A stretch of DNA of 64,000 nucleotides from JBGSIC01 sp041751875 (GCA_041751875.1 JBGSIC010000013.1:186001-250000); one strand, 5' to 3'; positions 1 through 9,248 are shown, counted from the stretch's first letter. Translations and numbers: made by a program. Notes: generated by a model from the sequence alone, not told the origin.

Positions 1-1179
1 TCCTTGCGGGACAAAGATAGGCTTCGTGCCGAGCTTCCCAAGTTGACCGGTTGGAAGTTGCGCCCCGAAGAACTCGAACAGTTTTCGGATCGAGATAGAG
101 GTGGCTTGAGCGCACTACGCGAGCTACCCGGCTACACGGGCGACACCATGGGCGCTCTAAAGGTACTTCTGGTCCATCTGCCAAAAAAGAAACAAGACGC
201 GCTACTGGCTCGAATACAGGCTCGCCTTCCCAATCCTAATGCTATTGGTATTGCGCTTGGTACCAAATCGAAATCGCGCGATTTGAACGCAGAGAGACTT
301 TGGGATGTGGTTCAGTGGATCGCCGAAGAACACAACCGAGAGGTACCGATAGAAAATCGGTACCACGTTCATTTAGAAGATCTCGCCTCTCAAGCGGGAA
401 TGGCTGACGCTGTGGCGCGCATTCAACGTCGCATCAGTGCAATGACTCCAGAAGGAAATACGGCCTTCTGCGACGAAAGCAATGGGCTAAAAGCCGCGCT
501 CCAAGGGGTAGAGGGCATTCAATCGATGAGTGGCATCTTTGAGCAATGGATTTCGGACTTTCCTGCTGAACATAAAAGACGCTTGAGCAGGTTATTTGCT
601 GCGCGCTTGGGAAAAAAGGTCGATAGCCGCACCACTTTGAATGGAAATATTGAGCTGCATCTGGCGGTTCGCGATTGCCTCCATTGGATAGCGGAAACGC
701 ACAATCGGCTATTGGTGCAAGGAGACCGGAATGGTTTTCCCGCCAATGAAGATCCCAGAACCAGCCACGAAATAGGCGAAACTCTTTTTGCGATTACCCG
801 TCGCATTTCGCTGCGCGACCGGAGCTTAGCAGCAGCCTTTAGGAAGAAAGAGACAGGAGGCGTGAACGCCATTCGCGATTTGCGGGGGTACAGTCGCAAC
901 CTCTCTCAAGTACTTGCGAACCTCGTTCCATTAGAAGGCGATGATGCGGACATTTTGAAAGCAAAAATTGCGTCGCGCCTGGAAAGACCTAGAATTGGCT
1001 CAGAGATTTTTTTACCGGGCAACCATCACGCCCTGGCTGATCGGGTGATGGATGCGCTGGGCTACTTGATCCTCGCCCACAACGAGGTTGCCGAACTAAG
1101 AGAGACAGAAACAATCGATTTCGATCAGTTAGCCTCTCGAGAAGGAACTTCAGCGGCACTTACTACTTTAAAGCGCTAA
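1..1179 (+). CDS. Helical-repeat protein, C-terminal part (gene enters from the left edge)
   Basis: The reading frame is open to the first base, so the 5' end lies outside the window and the TTG at position 4 is unlikely to be the start. The visible 391 residues hold about three diverged units of roughly 100 residues (around 31-130, 155-262 and 275-380). Each has a leucine-rich stretch (LRELPGY, LRGYS), a predicted helix, then a helix ending in an HN pair (WIAEEHN, WIAETHN, LILAHN). Units one and three close with LEDLAS and FDQLAS. The layout resembles the C-terminal units of the helicase at 61055-63994, where TERLFRAWYAIGLAWN and VNL..L occupy the same places. I see no catalytic motif or signal peptide. 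It may be the tail of a similar helicase or a stand-alone repeat protein. Its last 12 bases overlap the convergent bestrophin gene. Confidence 0.7.
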   Translation, partial: SLRDKDRLRAELPKLTGWKLRPEELEQFSDRDRGGLSALRELPGYTGDTMGALKVLLVHLPKKKQDALLARIQARLPNPNAIGIALGTKSKSRDLNAERLWDVVQWIAEEHNREVPIENRYHVHLEDLASQAGMADAVARIQRRISAMTPEGNTAFCDESNGLKAALQGVEGIQSMSGIFEQWISDFPAEHKRRLSRLFAARLGKKVDSRTTLNGNIELHLAVRDCLHWIAETHNRLLVQGDRNGFPANEDPRTSHEIGETLFAITRRISLRDRSLAAAFRKKETGGVNAIRDLRGYSRNLSQVLANLVPLEGDDADILKAKIASRLERPRIGSEIFLPGNHHALADRVMDALGYLILAHNEVAELRETETIDFDQLASREGTSAALTTLKR

Positions 1180-2136
1180 CTTAGAGGCACTCTTCTCATA
1201 AACAACTTTTTCAACGCTAAGCACGTTGGCTTCAATGTTGTTGCAGATCGCGTTGAGTGGAAGGTGGCTTAGGTTTCGTGGGGAAAAAGGATTTTGCAAT
1301 TCCGCACCTATCTCGTCCAATGAAAAAAGTGGGTAAGTGGCAAGAACCACAACAAGAGGAGTAAGCAGGTCGGCACGATCAATTAAAGCCAAGGGCAAAA
1401 GCAGGAGAAAAAGTAGGATGAAGCGCCTTGTCTTGATAGCAAGCACAAGTGGCATGGGCGTGTTTCGAATACGCTCACAGGCTCCAATATCATCAATCAA
1501 AATGGCTCGCTCGCGCTCCGCTCTTTGGAAAGCAAAATCATCGAGACCGTTCGCACGAAGCTCGGTAAGAAACAGAGCTAGCCGCGCGCCCACATAAGTG
1601 GGCATGTGACCAGCCTCTCTTACTTTTTGCGCTTCCTCTCCGCCAATTAAACGCTCCACTTCTTTTAAGTTGGTTTCCCTTCGAAGCGATTCCCGCATGA
1701 CGTGCGGAAAAGCCGCCACCCATCGCAAGAACTGTGAAGCTAGTTCATCTTTCTTAGGAGTATATTGATAGCCAATAATCGCTAAGTTTCGGCTTTGGTT
1801 TACGATACTGCCCCAGATTTTTCTCGCTTCCCACCAACGATCGAGTCCCTGATTGACACGGACGACGAGAAGCAAGCCCAACACCGCGCCTGAGTACTCA
1901 AAAGGAGTAATCGGGATTGTAAAATGGGGGAAAAGCCTCGCGATGTAAACCACAGCGATGGCATAGAGAGCCGCAATAAGCGTTCTGGGAAGAACTCGCG
2001 GAGTTACGGAACCTTTCCACGATAAAGCCGTTTTAAGAAAGGACTTATACTCTCCGTGGTTTGTGAATTCCTCGATAATCGCCGGGGGTGAGTCCGACTT
2101 CGTTTCTTCTTTTTTGGTCCACGATAGATGCTTCAT
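1168..2136 (-). CDS. Bestrophin-like (UPF0187/RFP-TM) anion channel
   Basis: The product (about 322 residues) is a bestrophin-family membrane protein, predicted to sit in the inner membrane and pass anions such as chloride or bicarbonate. Supporting sequence includes a hydrophobic segment near residues 50-70, the family-like block GLLLVVRVNQGLDRWWEARK followed by W-G-S-I-V-N-Q-S-R, and a second hydrophobic pair around residues 230-265. The ATG at 2136 is preferred over an in-frame TTG at 2145. It lies about 20 bases downstream of a beta-carbonic anhydrase on the same strand, so the two are probably one transcript with the anhydrase first. That pairing suggests bicarbonate movement, by analogy with bestrophin-like bicarbonate channels of algae; the substrate is inference. 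Confidence 0.85.
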   Translation of the reverse strand: MKHLSWTKKEETKSDSPPAIIEEFTNHGEYKSFLKTALSWKGSVTPRVLPRTLIAALYAIAVVYIARLFPHFTIPITPFEYSGAVLGLLLVVRVNQGLDRWWEARKIWGSIVNQSRNLAIIGYQYTPKKDELASQFLRWVAAFPHVMRESLRRETNLKEVERLIGGEEAQKVREAGHMPTYVGARLALFLTELRANGLDDFAFQRAERERAILIDDIGACERIRNTPMPLVLAIKTRRFILLFLLLLPLALIDRADLLTPLVVVLATYPLFSLDEIGAELQNPFSPRNLSHLPLNAICNNIEANVLSVEKVVYEKSASKLAL

Positions 2137-2156
2137 AAATTCCAACTACCGTTTCC

Positions 2157-2777
2157 CTACGGCTCGAAGTTTACTTTGCCCGTCTCGAGTTCGAAAACCG
2201 CTTCGGCAATCCGAAAGCGCTCTTCCTGCACGAGCGTGCGAAGAATGGAGCTCTTGGCGAGAATTTCTTTTCCGGTGGCATGCACGTTTTGCGCGATACA
2301 TTTATCCAGTGTGTCACTCTGAACCCCCTGTCCCGTCAAAGACTTTTGGACCGAGGGGCGAATCAGCTCAATCAAAAAATCAATATTCGGCCCCAGATCC
2401 GGTCTCTTGCCCGTTTCAGCATCAAGAGCCGCTTGAACGGCGCCACACTTGGAGTGGCCCATCACGACGCACAAAGACGCGCCTAAAACCTTTGCCCCGT
2501 ATTCGATGCTGGCAATCTGACTGGGCTGGACTACGTTTCCGGCAACGCGAATCACAAAAAGGTCACCAAAGCCGCAATCAAACAGGAGCTCCGCGGGCAC
2601 GCGAGAGTCGGAACAACTTAAGATAATCGCAAACGGCTTCTGCCCTTTTTCGGCCAGTTCCCGAAGCTTTGTATGCCCCAGTAGCGATTCCGTGGAACGC
2701 AGCCCCGCGACAAAACGTTCGTTCCCTTGGGTGAGTTGCTCAAGTGCAGTTTTCGAATTGAATGTCTTATTTTCCAT
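2157..2777 (-). CDS. Beta-class carbonic anhydrase
   Basis: This cytoplasmic zinc enzyme interconverts CO2 and bicarbonate. The 206-residue length is normal for bacterial beta enzymes. Zinc and catalytic residues are visible: CSDSR (Cys55, Asp57, Arg59) and HSKC (His108, Cys111), followed by GAVQAAL. The ATG at 2777 has a strong ribosome site, GGAGG, eight to nine bases upstream. The bestrophin gene follows on the same strand after about 20 bases. A LysR-type gene is divergent upstream, with dyad-rich sequence between them that could carry shared control. A second beta-carbonic anhydrase lies at 12009-12620; the two are clearly different sequences and not a recent duplication. Confidence 0.95.
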   Translation of the reverse strand: MENKTFNSKTALEQLTQGNERFVAGLRSTESLLGHTKLRELAEKGQKPFAIILSCSDSRVPAELLFDCGFGDLFVIRVAGNVVQPSQIASIEYGAKVLGASLCVVMGHSKCGAVQAALDAETGKRPDLGPNIDFLIELIRPSVQKSLTGQGVQSDTLDKCIAQNVHATGKEILAKSSILRTLVQEERFRIAEAVFELETGKVNFEP

Positions 2778-2856
2778 TGCTGATCGCCTCCGGTTTGTGG
2801 AGGCTATCTAAGTGTACCTCCGCCACATGAGGTATGATCGCACTTTTTGAGTAAAC

Positions 2857-2899
2857 ACTAAAATAGATAAATTAATTGTTTTAGTTCGTTTTAAACGAA
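2857..2899. promoter_or_regulatory. Dyad-rich divergent control region (LysR-type operator candidate)
   Basis: The space between the carbonic anhydrase and the LysR-type gene holds a 7-base inverted repeat (ACTAAAA at 2857-2863 and TTTTAGT at 2879-2885). It abuts a 15-base palindrome, TTCGTTT-T-AAACGAA, at 2885-2899. The stretch is AT-rich compared with the flanking genes. Adjacent dyads between divergent genes are the usual arrangement for LysR-type regulators, so this is a likely binding region. Which promoter it controls cannot be told from sequence. Confidence 0.5.
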
Positions 2900-2920
2900 G
2901 TGTATGCTGAGGGGCGTAAA

Positions 2921-3823
2921 ATGAACTCTATAACGAAATGGCTTAACTACCACCATCTTTATTACTTCCGTACCATCGCTCATGAGGGCGGCATTGCCAA
3001 AGCGGCCAAAAGACTTCGCCTGGGTCAGCCGACGCTGTCCACCCAGTTGAAGCAGCTAGAGGAATCTCTGGGACACCTTCTTTTCGAGAGACGCAAACGC
3101 GCACTAATTTTGACTGATGCGGGCAGAGTGGCGCTGGAATACGCTGACAGCATTTTCCGTTCCGGTGATGAACTATTGCAGGTCCTGGACGACCAGTCGG
3201 CGACTGGGCGCACTGACGTCAAGTTTGGCGCACTAGGTAGCGTTCCCAAAAGGCTCTTGCTGGAGTTGATGGAAGCAGCAATCAAACGACGAAATTGCAC
3301 GGTCTCACTCCTTGAAGGCCGAGGGAACGAGCTATTCCGGGAGCTTCTTTCTCACCAAATCGATCTTGTTGTGTGCAACTATCCACCGTCTACGCCAGAT
3401 GTGGGAAGAGTGTATTCTCGCTCTATCGCAAAATTTCCGGTATCTGTTTTCGCAGCTCCCAAGTTTGCAAGTTTGAGGAAGAGTTTCCCGAGTTCCATAA
3501 ATGGACAGCCCTTTATCCTTCCGACCTCACACAGTAAGCTTCGGCAAGACCTCGACCACTATTTTTCGCTTCACAAGTTTAGGGTGGTTTCTGTGGCAGA
3601 AACCGAAGACACCAGCGTGCAAAAGCTTTTGGGAATCGAAGGGCACGGACTCATTCCGCTACCAGATTTCGCCGCACGCGATTTGGTCAGTGAAAAGAAG
3701 CTCGTTAAACTGGGAGTTCTTTCCGGCGTGACAGAAGAATTTTGGTTGGTGGCGGCGGCCCGAAAAATTGAGAATCCCATAGCAGCCAATATTATGAAAT
3801 CCTTCCGCCTGTCCTTGGGCTGA
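2921..3823 (+). CDS. LysR-family transcriptional regulator, NhaR-like
   Basis: The product (300 residues) has an N-terminal winged helix-turn-helix with the LysR pattern: KWLNYHHLYYFRTIAHEGG, then A-K-A-A-K-R-L and QPTLSTQLKQLE. The opening 'WLNYHHLYYF' is characteristic of the NhaR subgroup, whose E. coli member activates a Na+/H+ antiporter gene. The rest is a periplasmic-binding-protein-like effector domain. The ATG at 2921 is chosen over the upstream GTG at 2900 because GAGGGG sits about seven bases before it. It is divergent from the carbonic anhydrase-bestrophin pair, and a Na+/H+ antiporter gene lies about 4 kb downstream. Control of either is inference. Confidence 0.88.
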   Translation: MNSITKWLNYHHLYYFRTIAHEGGIAKAAKRLRLGQPTLSTQLKQLEESLGHLLFERRKRALILTDAGRVALEYADSIFRSGDELLQVLDDQSATGRTDVKFGALGSVPKRLLLELMEAAIKRRNCTVSLLEGRGNELFRELLSHQIDLVVCNYPPSTPDVGRVYSRSIAKFPVSVFAAPKFASLRKSFPSSINGQPFILPTSHSKLRQDLDHYFSLHKFRVVSVAETEDTSVQKLLGIEGHGLIPLPDFAARDLVSEKKLVKLGVLSGVTEEFWLVAAARKIENPIAANIMKSFRLSLG

Positions 3824-3836
3824 AGTTTATGCGCTT

Positions 3837-4598
3837 TTAAGCTTTTGTCCGCGCGTCACCCAGCCAAAAAAATGAAACGTCGTGGCGAAAAGGATTCCCG
3901 CGGCTCCTTACAAAGTCATGCACACGAGAAAACTCAGCCTCGCTGAGGCTCTCATCGTTTGTCTGAAGAAAGAAGCTAGCCAGCCATCGAAACTCTTTAC
4001 TTTTTTCATCGGGAATCGCAATTTCTGTTTGGTGATTTTCTTTCTCGAACGGAACCCCAACAGTGGAAAGCGCGTTTTCAATGTCTGACGAATCATAAAG
4101 GCGTTCAGCCGGGTTACCCAGGAGTTTGGAAAATTCAGACTGGATTTCACAAATCCCGCGCTCACCACGAAACACGACTACTCCAGAGCGAGCACTATCA
4201 GATATTGCTTTCAACACCTCTTGAAGGTTCGCGGACCAATAAAGAGAGTGAGAAGAAATAACCCAGTCGAAGCTTTCCTTACAAGATTCGAGATAGGATT
4301 CCGTTGTACCAGCGAAGGTTTCCAAGGAAATGCTAGGTGGGAGTTTTCTCTCATGAAATCGCTTCAGCGCTTCACCGCTCGGATCGACACCAACAATTCG
4401 AAGATTACGCGGGAGCCGATCCGTATTCTGGCTCAGAATCCGCTCCATCAGCGCGCCGTCGTGACAGCCCAGATCCAAGATTGAGACATTTTCGGGCAAC
4501 TTACCCAACTTTGAACTTAATGACTCAAGAAACACCCGCTTTTCGCTGGCCTTTGCAAAATAGGTTCGAAAGAATTCCAGCTTGTCATACATTTCCAC
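3837..4598 (-). CDS. Class I SAM-dependent methyltransferase
   Basis: The core is a Rossmann-type methyltransferase. SILDLGCHDGAL is motif I (glycine-rich SAM loop), IVGVDPSG is the acidic ribose-binding motif, and FDWVISSHSLYW fits motif IV/post-IV. The C-terminal part lacks recognisable features. The GTG at 4598 is the preferred start because AAGGAG lies eight bases upstream; the ATG at 4592 gives a product two residues shorter. The longer frame from 4691 has no good ribosome site. The substrate is unknown. The gene is convergent with the LysR-type gene and lies just downstream of a DUF2254 gene on the same strand. Confidence 0.8.
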   Translation of the reverse strand: MEMYDKLEFFRTYFAKASEKRVFLESLSSKLGKLPENVSILDLGCHDGALMERILSQNTDRLPRNLRIVGVDPSGEALKRFHERKLPPSISLETFAGTTESYLESCKESFDWVISSHSLYWSANLQEVLKAISDSARSGVVVFRGERGICEIQSEFSKLLGNPAERLYDSSDIENALSTVGVPFEKENHQTEIAIPDEKSKEFRWLASFFLQTNDESLSEAEFSRVHDFVRSRGNPFRHDVSFFWLGDARTKA

Positions 4599-4700
4599 CC
4601 AGACGACTCCTTGGTGCCCTAAGACTCGGCCCACGAATACCCCGGTATCTACAAACAAATCAATGCACTTTTTTTGCCGCCACGGAGGCATTTTTGAGCA

Positions 4701-5990
4701 TCACTCAGGCGCGAATCGCAGGTCCCATTCCCGCATCAGTGCGCTACGAGAGCTTTCCGGAAGAGGGCAGTTTAGAAGAACTTCTTTCAAGAAAGCGGCT
4801 TCTTCCCGAAGAATATGCTTGAACTCTTTAGTCGGAGCCCTTTGAAGAAGTCCCCCCGTAGCATCAATTAGTTCAAGCAAAATTCTGTTGTGCGATTTGC
4901 CATTGTAAGCGATTTCATTAAATGCTTCTTCCAACATACAGCGAAAGGAAATAGCTTTCCTAATCAATCGGATTGTTTTTCCGTCGTCGAACAGTTGCTT
5001 GTGGCACGAACGCTCTAGGGCCAAATGTAGAATAACCAATAGCTGATGAATGGAAATTACCGCGGTAGTCACGTCGTTGATGCCTGGGGAAAGAGCTTTA
5101 AGCGCCACATCCACTATCTGGCGAATCCCAAAAAGCGGATCCTTTTCTAGTGTTCTTTGACGGTCGAGAGAACAAAAATCGGTGAGTTGTGAATCTAGGT
5201 CTTTTTCTGATCTTCCGCTGTAGGAAACCAGCAAATCCCCTTCTACCACAAAGTCCCCTACCGCTTTTTCAATTTTCACGACTAAATCATGCTTGGTGGC
5301 AAACTCGATCAATTTCTCCTGCTCCACATCCGTTATATAGCCTGCTCGAGGGCTGGGAACGGCCCGAAACACTAAACCCTTCTCTTCAGGAAATTCATCC
5401 CGTTTCATCTCTTTCGGCCAGAGTTTCTCAATCACCTTAAGAGTTTCAGTACGCACATCAGTCACAATATTGGTCGCCCGAATGGTGGAAGCAATGTGAT
5501 GAATGAAGTACATAAAAACGCCAATGGCCATAAGCCCCACGACCATAGAAAACAACACAGCGAGAGTGGGTACAAAAGGTTCCTCTGCACTTCCTTTTCC
5601 CACATGCAGAAGAACTACCAGGCAGTAGGCAAAGACGCCGCTAAGAAAACCCAGAGCGCGTTGCGTGACTCTGTCTTTTAGAAACTTTCCTAGAATGCGT
5701 GAACTGTACTGAGACGAAGCCAAGGTAAGGGCAACGATAGTCACAGAAAAAGCGACGCCTGTGATGGTCATGATTGAGGTCGCAATAGTCGATAGAATGA
5801 GGCGGGCACTATCTGGTCCGCCCTGAAAAAGAGAAGGCCAAAAAGAGAATGTCTTGGGATCGAAATGACGACTAAATTCAACCAGGCCAAACGCAAAACC
5901 CGTAAAGCCCAATACAATTAGGCTAGGCCGAATCCAAAGGTTGTATTTTAGCCGCGTTAAAACAACGGAGATGGCATTGCGTATTTTCAT
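4701..5990 (-). CDS. DUF2254 family membrane protein
   Basis: The roughly 429-residue product has about four hydrophobic segments in its N-terminal half. The second is followed by TGVAFSVTIVALTLASSQYS, a block typical of DUF2254 proteins, and another carries MYFIHHIAS. The C-terminal half is soluble, with ALSPGINDVTTA. The ATG at 5990 (MKIRNAIS) begins directly before a basic and hydrophobic N-terminus and is more likely than 6041. Family function is not established. It is divergent from the MscS channel gene at 6214, and both face an ion-handling neighbourhood. Confidence 0.8.
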   Translation of the reverse strand: MKIRNAISVVLTRLKYNLWIRPSLIVLGFTGFAFGLVEFSRHFDPKTFSFWPSLFQGGPDSARLILSTIATSIMTITGVAFSVTIVALTLASSQYSSRILGKFLKDRVTQRALGFLSGVFAYCLVVLLHVGKGSAEEPFVPTLAVLFSMVVGLMAIGVFMYFIHHIASTIRATNIVTDVRTETLKVIEKLWPKEMKRDEFPEEKGLVFRAVPSPRAGYITDVEQEKLIEFATKHDLVVKIEKAVGDFVVEGDLLVSYSGRSEKDLDSQLTDFCSLDRQRTLEKDPLFGIRQIVDVALKALSPGINDVTTAVISIHQLLVILHLALERSCHKQLFDDGKTIRLIRKAISFRCMLEEAFNEIAYNGKSHNRILLELIDATGGLLQRAPTKEFKHILREEAAFLKEVLLNCPLPESSRSALMREWDLRFAPE

Positions 5991-6213
5991 CAAGATAATT
6001 CCGGGTCGCATCCGAAGCGTCTCTGCGCCACAATTATGCAAGAGCTAGACCACCAACCCCATTGTTCCTTGAAACCGAAGGTCAGCTCTCCCATACGAGT
6101 GGAACGTTCCTTGCACTTCTTCGCGGAGATAACAGAACTTGCCTGGCCCGTTGTAACCAAAAGGTTTCACATGTAACGGCTGAGTAAGGGGTAGAAAGGT
6201 CGATAAGAGGTCT

Positions 6214-7218
6214 ATGGCGCCACTTTTCTCCATCGCGGGTCCAAAAAGTTCACTGCATATATTTGGAATTAAGCTCGTCGGCATCAATGCAGAGACCGGG
6301 ACTAAGCTCATTGTGACCATCGTCCTTCTCGGCATCGTTTTACTACTTAGGAGCCTTTTGCAGGGCGGAGCCAAGAAGCTGTATGCCCGAAGTGAAAAAG
6401 CCAACTCGCGTTTTTGGGCCCGCCAGGGAGTACAACTGTTTACCGCGATTGTCCTCACTGTCGGCTTGCTCTCTATTTGGTTCGACGATCCCACCCGCTT
6501 ATCCACAGGTTTGGGACTTGTTACGGCTGGTCTCGCCTTCGCTTTACAGAAAGTCGTCACCTCGCTGGCTGGGTACCTTGTCATTCTTCGAGGCAAGACT
6601 TTTAACGTTGGCGATAGAATTACCATGGGCGGCGTTCGCGGTGATGTCATTTCTTTAGGGTTTATGCAGACGACAATTCTGGAGATGGGGCAGCCTCCAC
6701 CAGTTCAAAAAGCGGATCCCGCCATGTGGGTAACAGCACGACAATTCAGCGGGCGAATTGTAACGGTTAGCAACAGTACAATCTTCGATGAGCCGGTCTA
6801 TAATTACTCAAAAGATTTCCCGTACCTATGGGAAGAAATTTCGCTTCCTATTTCGTATCGCGATGACCGCAACAAGGTTGAGCGCATACTCCTAGAAACC
6901 GCAGAGCGCCATACCACCAGTATTGCAAAAATGGGAATTGAAGCCACCAAAGAGATGGAGCGACGTTACCTTGTCAAAGTAGGTGACCTAAAACCTCGCG
7001 TTTATATGCGTATTACCGACAACTGGATTGAACTTACAGTCCGATTTATTGTCCGCGATCACGATATTCGGGAAGTCAAAGATGCCATGAGCCGGGAGCT
7101 TTTAACAAAACTTGAAGACGCCGGCATTGGGATCGCCTCGACAACTTTTGAGATCGTCGGTCTGCCCCCGCTTCGCCTACAGGGCGGTGAAACAAAGTTG
7201 CCCCTAAAGACAGGCTAG
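6214..7218 (+). CDS. MscS-family mechanosensitive ion channel
   Basis: The product (334 residues) is an inner-membrane channel expected to open under hypo-osmotic tension. It has hydrophobic segments around residues 30-48 and 75-92. The pore-lining helix pattern GLGLVTAGLAFALQKVVTSL is followed by AGYLVILRGKTFNVGDRI, the hallmark junction between the pore helix and the beta domain. The C-terminal alpha/beta domain continues to about residue 315. The length is a little above that of E. coli MscS. An insertion with tryptophan and glutamine before the 'FSGRIVTVSNS' strand lengthens the beta region. It is divergent from the DUF2254 gene. Confidence 0.9.
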   Translation: MAPLFSIAGPKSSLHIFGIKLVGINAETGTKLIVTIVLLGIVLLLRSLLQGGAKKLYARSEKANSRFWARQGVQLFTAIVLTVGLLSIWFDDPTRLSTGLGLVTAGLAFALQKVVTSLAGYLVILRGKTFNVGDRITMGGVRGDVISLGFMQTTILEMGQPPPVQKADPAMWVTARQFSGRIVTVSNSTIFDEPVYNYSKDFPYLWEEISLPISYRDDRNKVERILLETAERHTTSIAKMGIEATKEMERRYLVKVGDLKPRVYMRITDNWIELTVRFIVRDHDIREVKDAMSRELLTKLEDAGIGIASTTFEIVGLPPLRLQGGETKLPLKTG

Positions 7219-7289
7219 AAAAAAGGATAGGTCGACGAGTTTCGAGCCCCTTGCTATCCTACTCTCAACTCGGTGGGTTACTTCGCAAA

Positions 7290-7910
7290 ATGAATCGGCT
7301 CCAGTCGCTACGCAAATTTTGGAATGTTTGGCGAAAAGGCGAATACCTTGGGGACGCCGTCATTCTGAAGGTTGCGGCCTTCGGTGGTTTTCAACCCAGC
7401 GAAGCCACCCGAAAGGCATTGGCATCCCTTCCCAGACGCCCGCCAGATTTCTCGGGCTACAACTTTTCCGCGTTTGCTCCGGGGACACTTGGGAGCGAGT
7501 ACGCCGCGTTCATGCATAGAAATAGGCTTAAGGTTTTTAGGTTTTCGGGCCAATACCAAGACCTCTTGGAGCAGCACTTTTTTGCGGTATGGTATGCGGC
7601 GGTTCATGATCTTGTGCACGTCTTGACGGGGTTTGAGACTACCTGGGCCGGGGAAGGCGGCGTTTGGGGATTTGTTGCCGGTCAGAAATTATCGCCCGCT
7701 GCCGATAGGGCAATGACAGGGGCGAAACTTTTTTACCCCGTCTTCAATGTGGGGGGAAGCAGGACGATCCGGCGCTCAGTTGAAGCAGGATATCAGATGG
7801 GCTTAAACGCGCAATCGATTGCCAGTCTTGATTTTCACCAGGAGATTTCAAAACCCGTCGCAGAAATACGACAGCGCTTTGCCATCGTTGCGTTCAAAGA
7901 AAGCCTTTAA
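7290..7910 (+). CDS. Coq4-family protein
   Basis: The product (206 residues) carries the Coq4 zinc-motif pattern HDxxH-x11-E: His106, Asp107, His110 and Glu122 in HDLVH...GE. Coq4 proteins act in ubiquinone biosynthesis, where a role in C1 decarboxylation and hydroxylation of the ring has been reported. Bacterial relatives are also common outside quinone loci. No other ubiquinone gene is nearby, so the specific role is not supported by context. The ATG at 7290 (MNRLQSL) is preferred; an in-frame TTG lies at 7251. The gene follows MscS by about 70 bases on the same strand and converges with the antiporter gene. Confidence 0.75.
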   Translation: MNRLQSLRKFWNVWRKGEYLGDAVILKVAAFGGFQPSEATRKALASLPRRPPDFSGYNFSAFAPGTLGSEYAAFMHRNRLKVFRFSGQYQDLLEQHFFAVWYAAVHDLVHVLTGFETTWAGEGGVWGFVAGQKLSPAADRAMTGAKLFYPVFNVGGSRTIRRSVEAGYQMGLNAQSIASLDFHQEISKPVAEIRQRFAIVAFKESL

Positions 7911-7922
7911 CTAATCGACTAA

Positions 7923-9248
7923 TCATGCCCACGAAAGCCCCCAAAGACATAGCATCGCAACAAAGGTGGGCCCTAGTGCACCCAAAACCAAATTGAGTGG
8001 ACTGATCCCTTCTTCACCAAAGCTATCTTTTAGAATGGCGAAACCTGCAGGGTTCGGTGCATTGGCAATGACGGTTAGACCACCGCCCGCTACCGCACCT
8101 GCCACCAAGGCATATTTTAGATCGTTCGCAAGATTGGGAACTTGCGCTCCCAAATAGGTAAGCGCGGCGTTGTCGGTAAAAGCCGTAAGAAACGTTGTTC
8201 CCACGAACAAAGGAAATGCAGAGAGTTGAGTGATAACCGGCTCAAGCCACCAACGCTGAAGCCCTCCTAGCACGACCAGCCCCGCTAGGAAAAAACCAAC
8301 CAACAGACTCTCTTTCACCTTGAGCACATCTTGGTACTCTTTCGTAATGTTCGCGATGCCCAAAAAGAATAGGAAGGCGCCGATAAACACAATGGGATGA
8401 TGAGCCGTAAAAACGATTACTGCCAAAAAGAAAATGTGAACCAGGGCAAGCCAAAGCGGAACAGCTTGGTCCGAAGTTCCTGGCCCCTCACCGGCCCCAA
8501 GACTTTTTCTTACAATAAGCGCAGCGATAAACGCGTTGATTATAACGGCGATTGTGGCCTTCCATCCGAAGTGAGTCGCCATGTAGGTGGATCCCCACCC
8601 CCATTTGGCTGCCACCATGAGCACGGGGGGCGCTGCAAAATGCGTAAGCACGCCGCCGATAGAAATGTTCACGAAAAGCACGCCGAGGGTGAGATACATA
8701 AGGCGCGGGGGTAGTCCGCGATCAAAGAAATGTTTCTTTAAAATGAGTGCTGTGACAGTCATAGCTGCTGGCTCAGTAATGAAACTTCCTAGAATCGGAC
8801 CTACCGTTAAGCACGTTGCATACAACGCCGTCCTAGGAGGAAGAGGCACTAAACGGGATATCCCGGAAATCACTGAGCCAGCGAGAAAAACGACCGGCCG
8901 AGTTGCCGCAACGGCCATAATCACAAAAACAAAGGCCGGCTCAGTGAAGTTTAGGCTTTCGACATAATGAACGGCGTCCGCGTAGCCAATCCATATGGTC
9001 ATCGAGGCCAGCAGCACGCCAGCCCACAAGCCAAATACGATCTCAACCTCACCTAGCAGATGAAAAAAGTTTTCCCCAATGGAGCCCTCAGGATAGCGGA
9101 GAGCGAGATGTTGAAAGCGCTTTACGAGGAAAGTGTGGACTACCGCGATGCAAAAGAGCAGTGTTGCGAAGATCTCCAGCGCGTGCGGAATGCTGGCGAT
9201 GTAACCTCCCCCAATGAGATCTTGGGGTGCATTGGCAATAGAAGACAT
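7923..9248 (-). CDS. Putative Na+/H+ antiporter (PF07399-type)
   Basis: This 441-residue polytopic inner-membrane protein has about eleven hydrophobic segments. Motifs recall the ion transporter superfamily: GPILGSFITEPAAMTV in the middle and TAFTDNAALTYLGAQVP near the C-terminus, with a conserved aspartate-asparagine in a broken helix. The family is annotated as Na+/H+ antiporters. The ATG at 9248 has AGGTAG upstream. It lies about 100 bases after arsC on the same strand, so read-through from the arsenic operon is possible. Alternatively it belongs functionally with the NhaR-like regulator and the SulP transporter nearby. Confidence 0.82.
   Translation of the reverse strand: MSSIANAPQDLIGGGYIASIPHALEIFATLLFCIAVVHTFLVKRFQHLALRYPEGSIGENFFHLLGEVEIVFGLWAGVLLASMTIWIGYADAVHYVESLNFTEPAFVFVIMAVAATRPVVFLAGSVISGISRLVPLPPRTALYATCLTVGPILGSFITEPAAMTVTALILKKHFFDRGLPPRLMYLTLGVLFVNISIGGVLTHFAAPPVLMVAAKWGWGSTYMATHFGWKATIAVIINAFIAALIVRKSLGAGEGPGTSDQAVPLWLALVHIFFLAVIVFTAHHPIVFIGAFLFFLGIANITKEYQDVLKVKESLLVGFFLAGLVVLGGLQRWWLEPVITQLSAFPLFVGTTFLTAFTDNAALTYLGAQVPNLANDLKYALVAGAVAGGGLTVIANAPNPAGFAILKDSFGEEGISPLNLVLGALGPTFVAMLCLWGLSWA

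Noticed and set aside
2063..2626. Plus-strand frame of 187 residues across the bestrophin-carbonic anhydrase junction
   Set aside because: It lies opposite two well-supported genes and reads as Arg/Pro-rich shadow sequence without domain features.
6045..6650. Minus-strand frame of about 200 residues antisense to mscS
   Set aside because: It covers the start of the mscS channel gene, its composition (many Pro, Thr, Ser) is that of a shadow frame, and it has no ribosome site.
8397..8967. Plus-strand frames opposite the Na+/H+ antiporter gene
   Set aside because: Basic, low-complexity translations typical of the antisense of a membrane protein gene.
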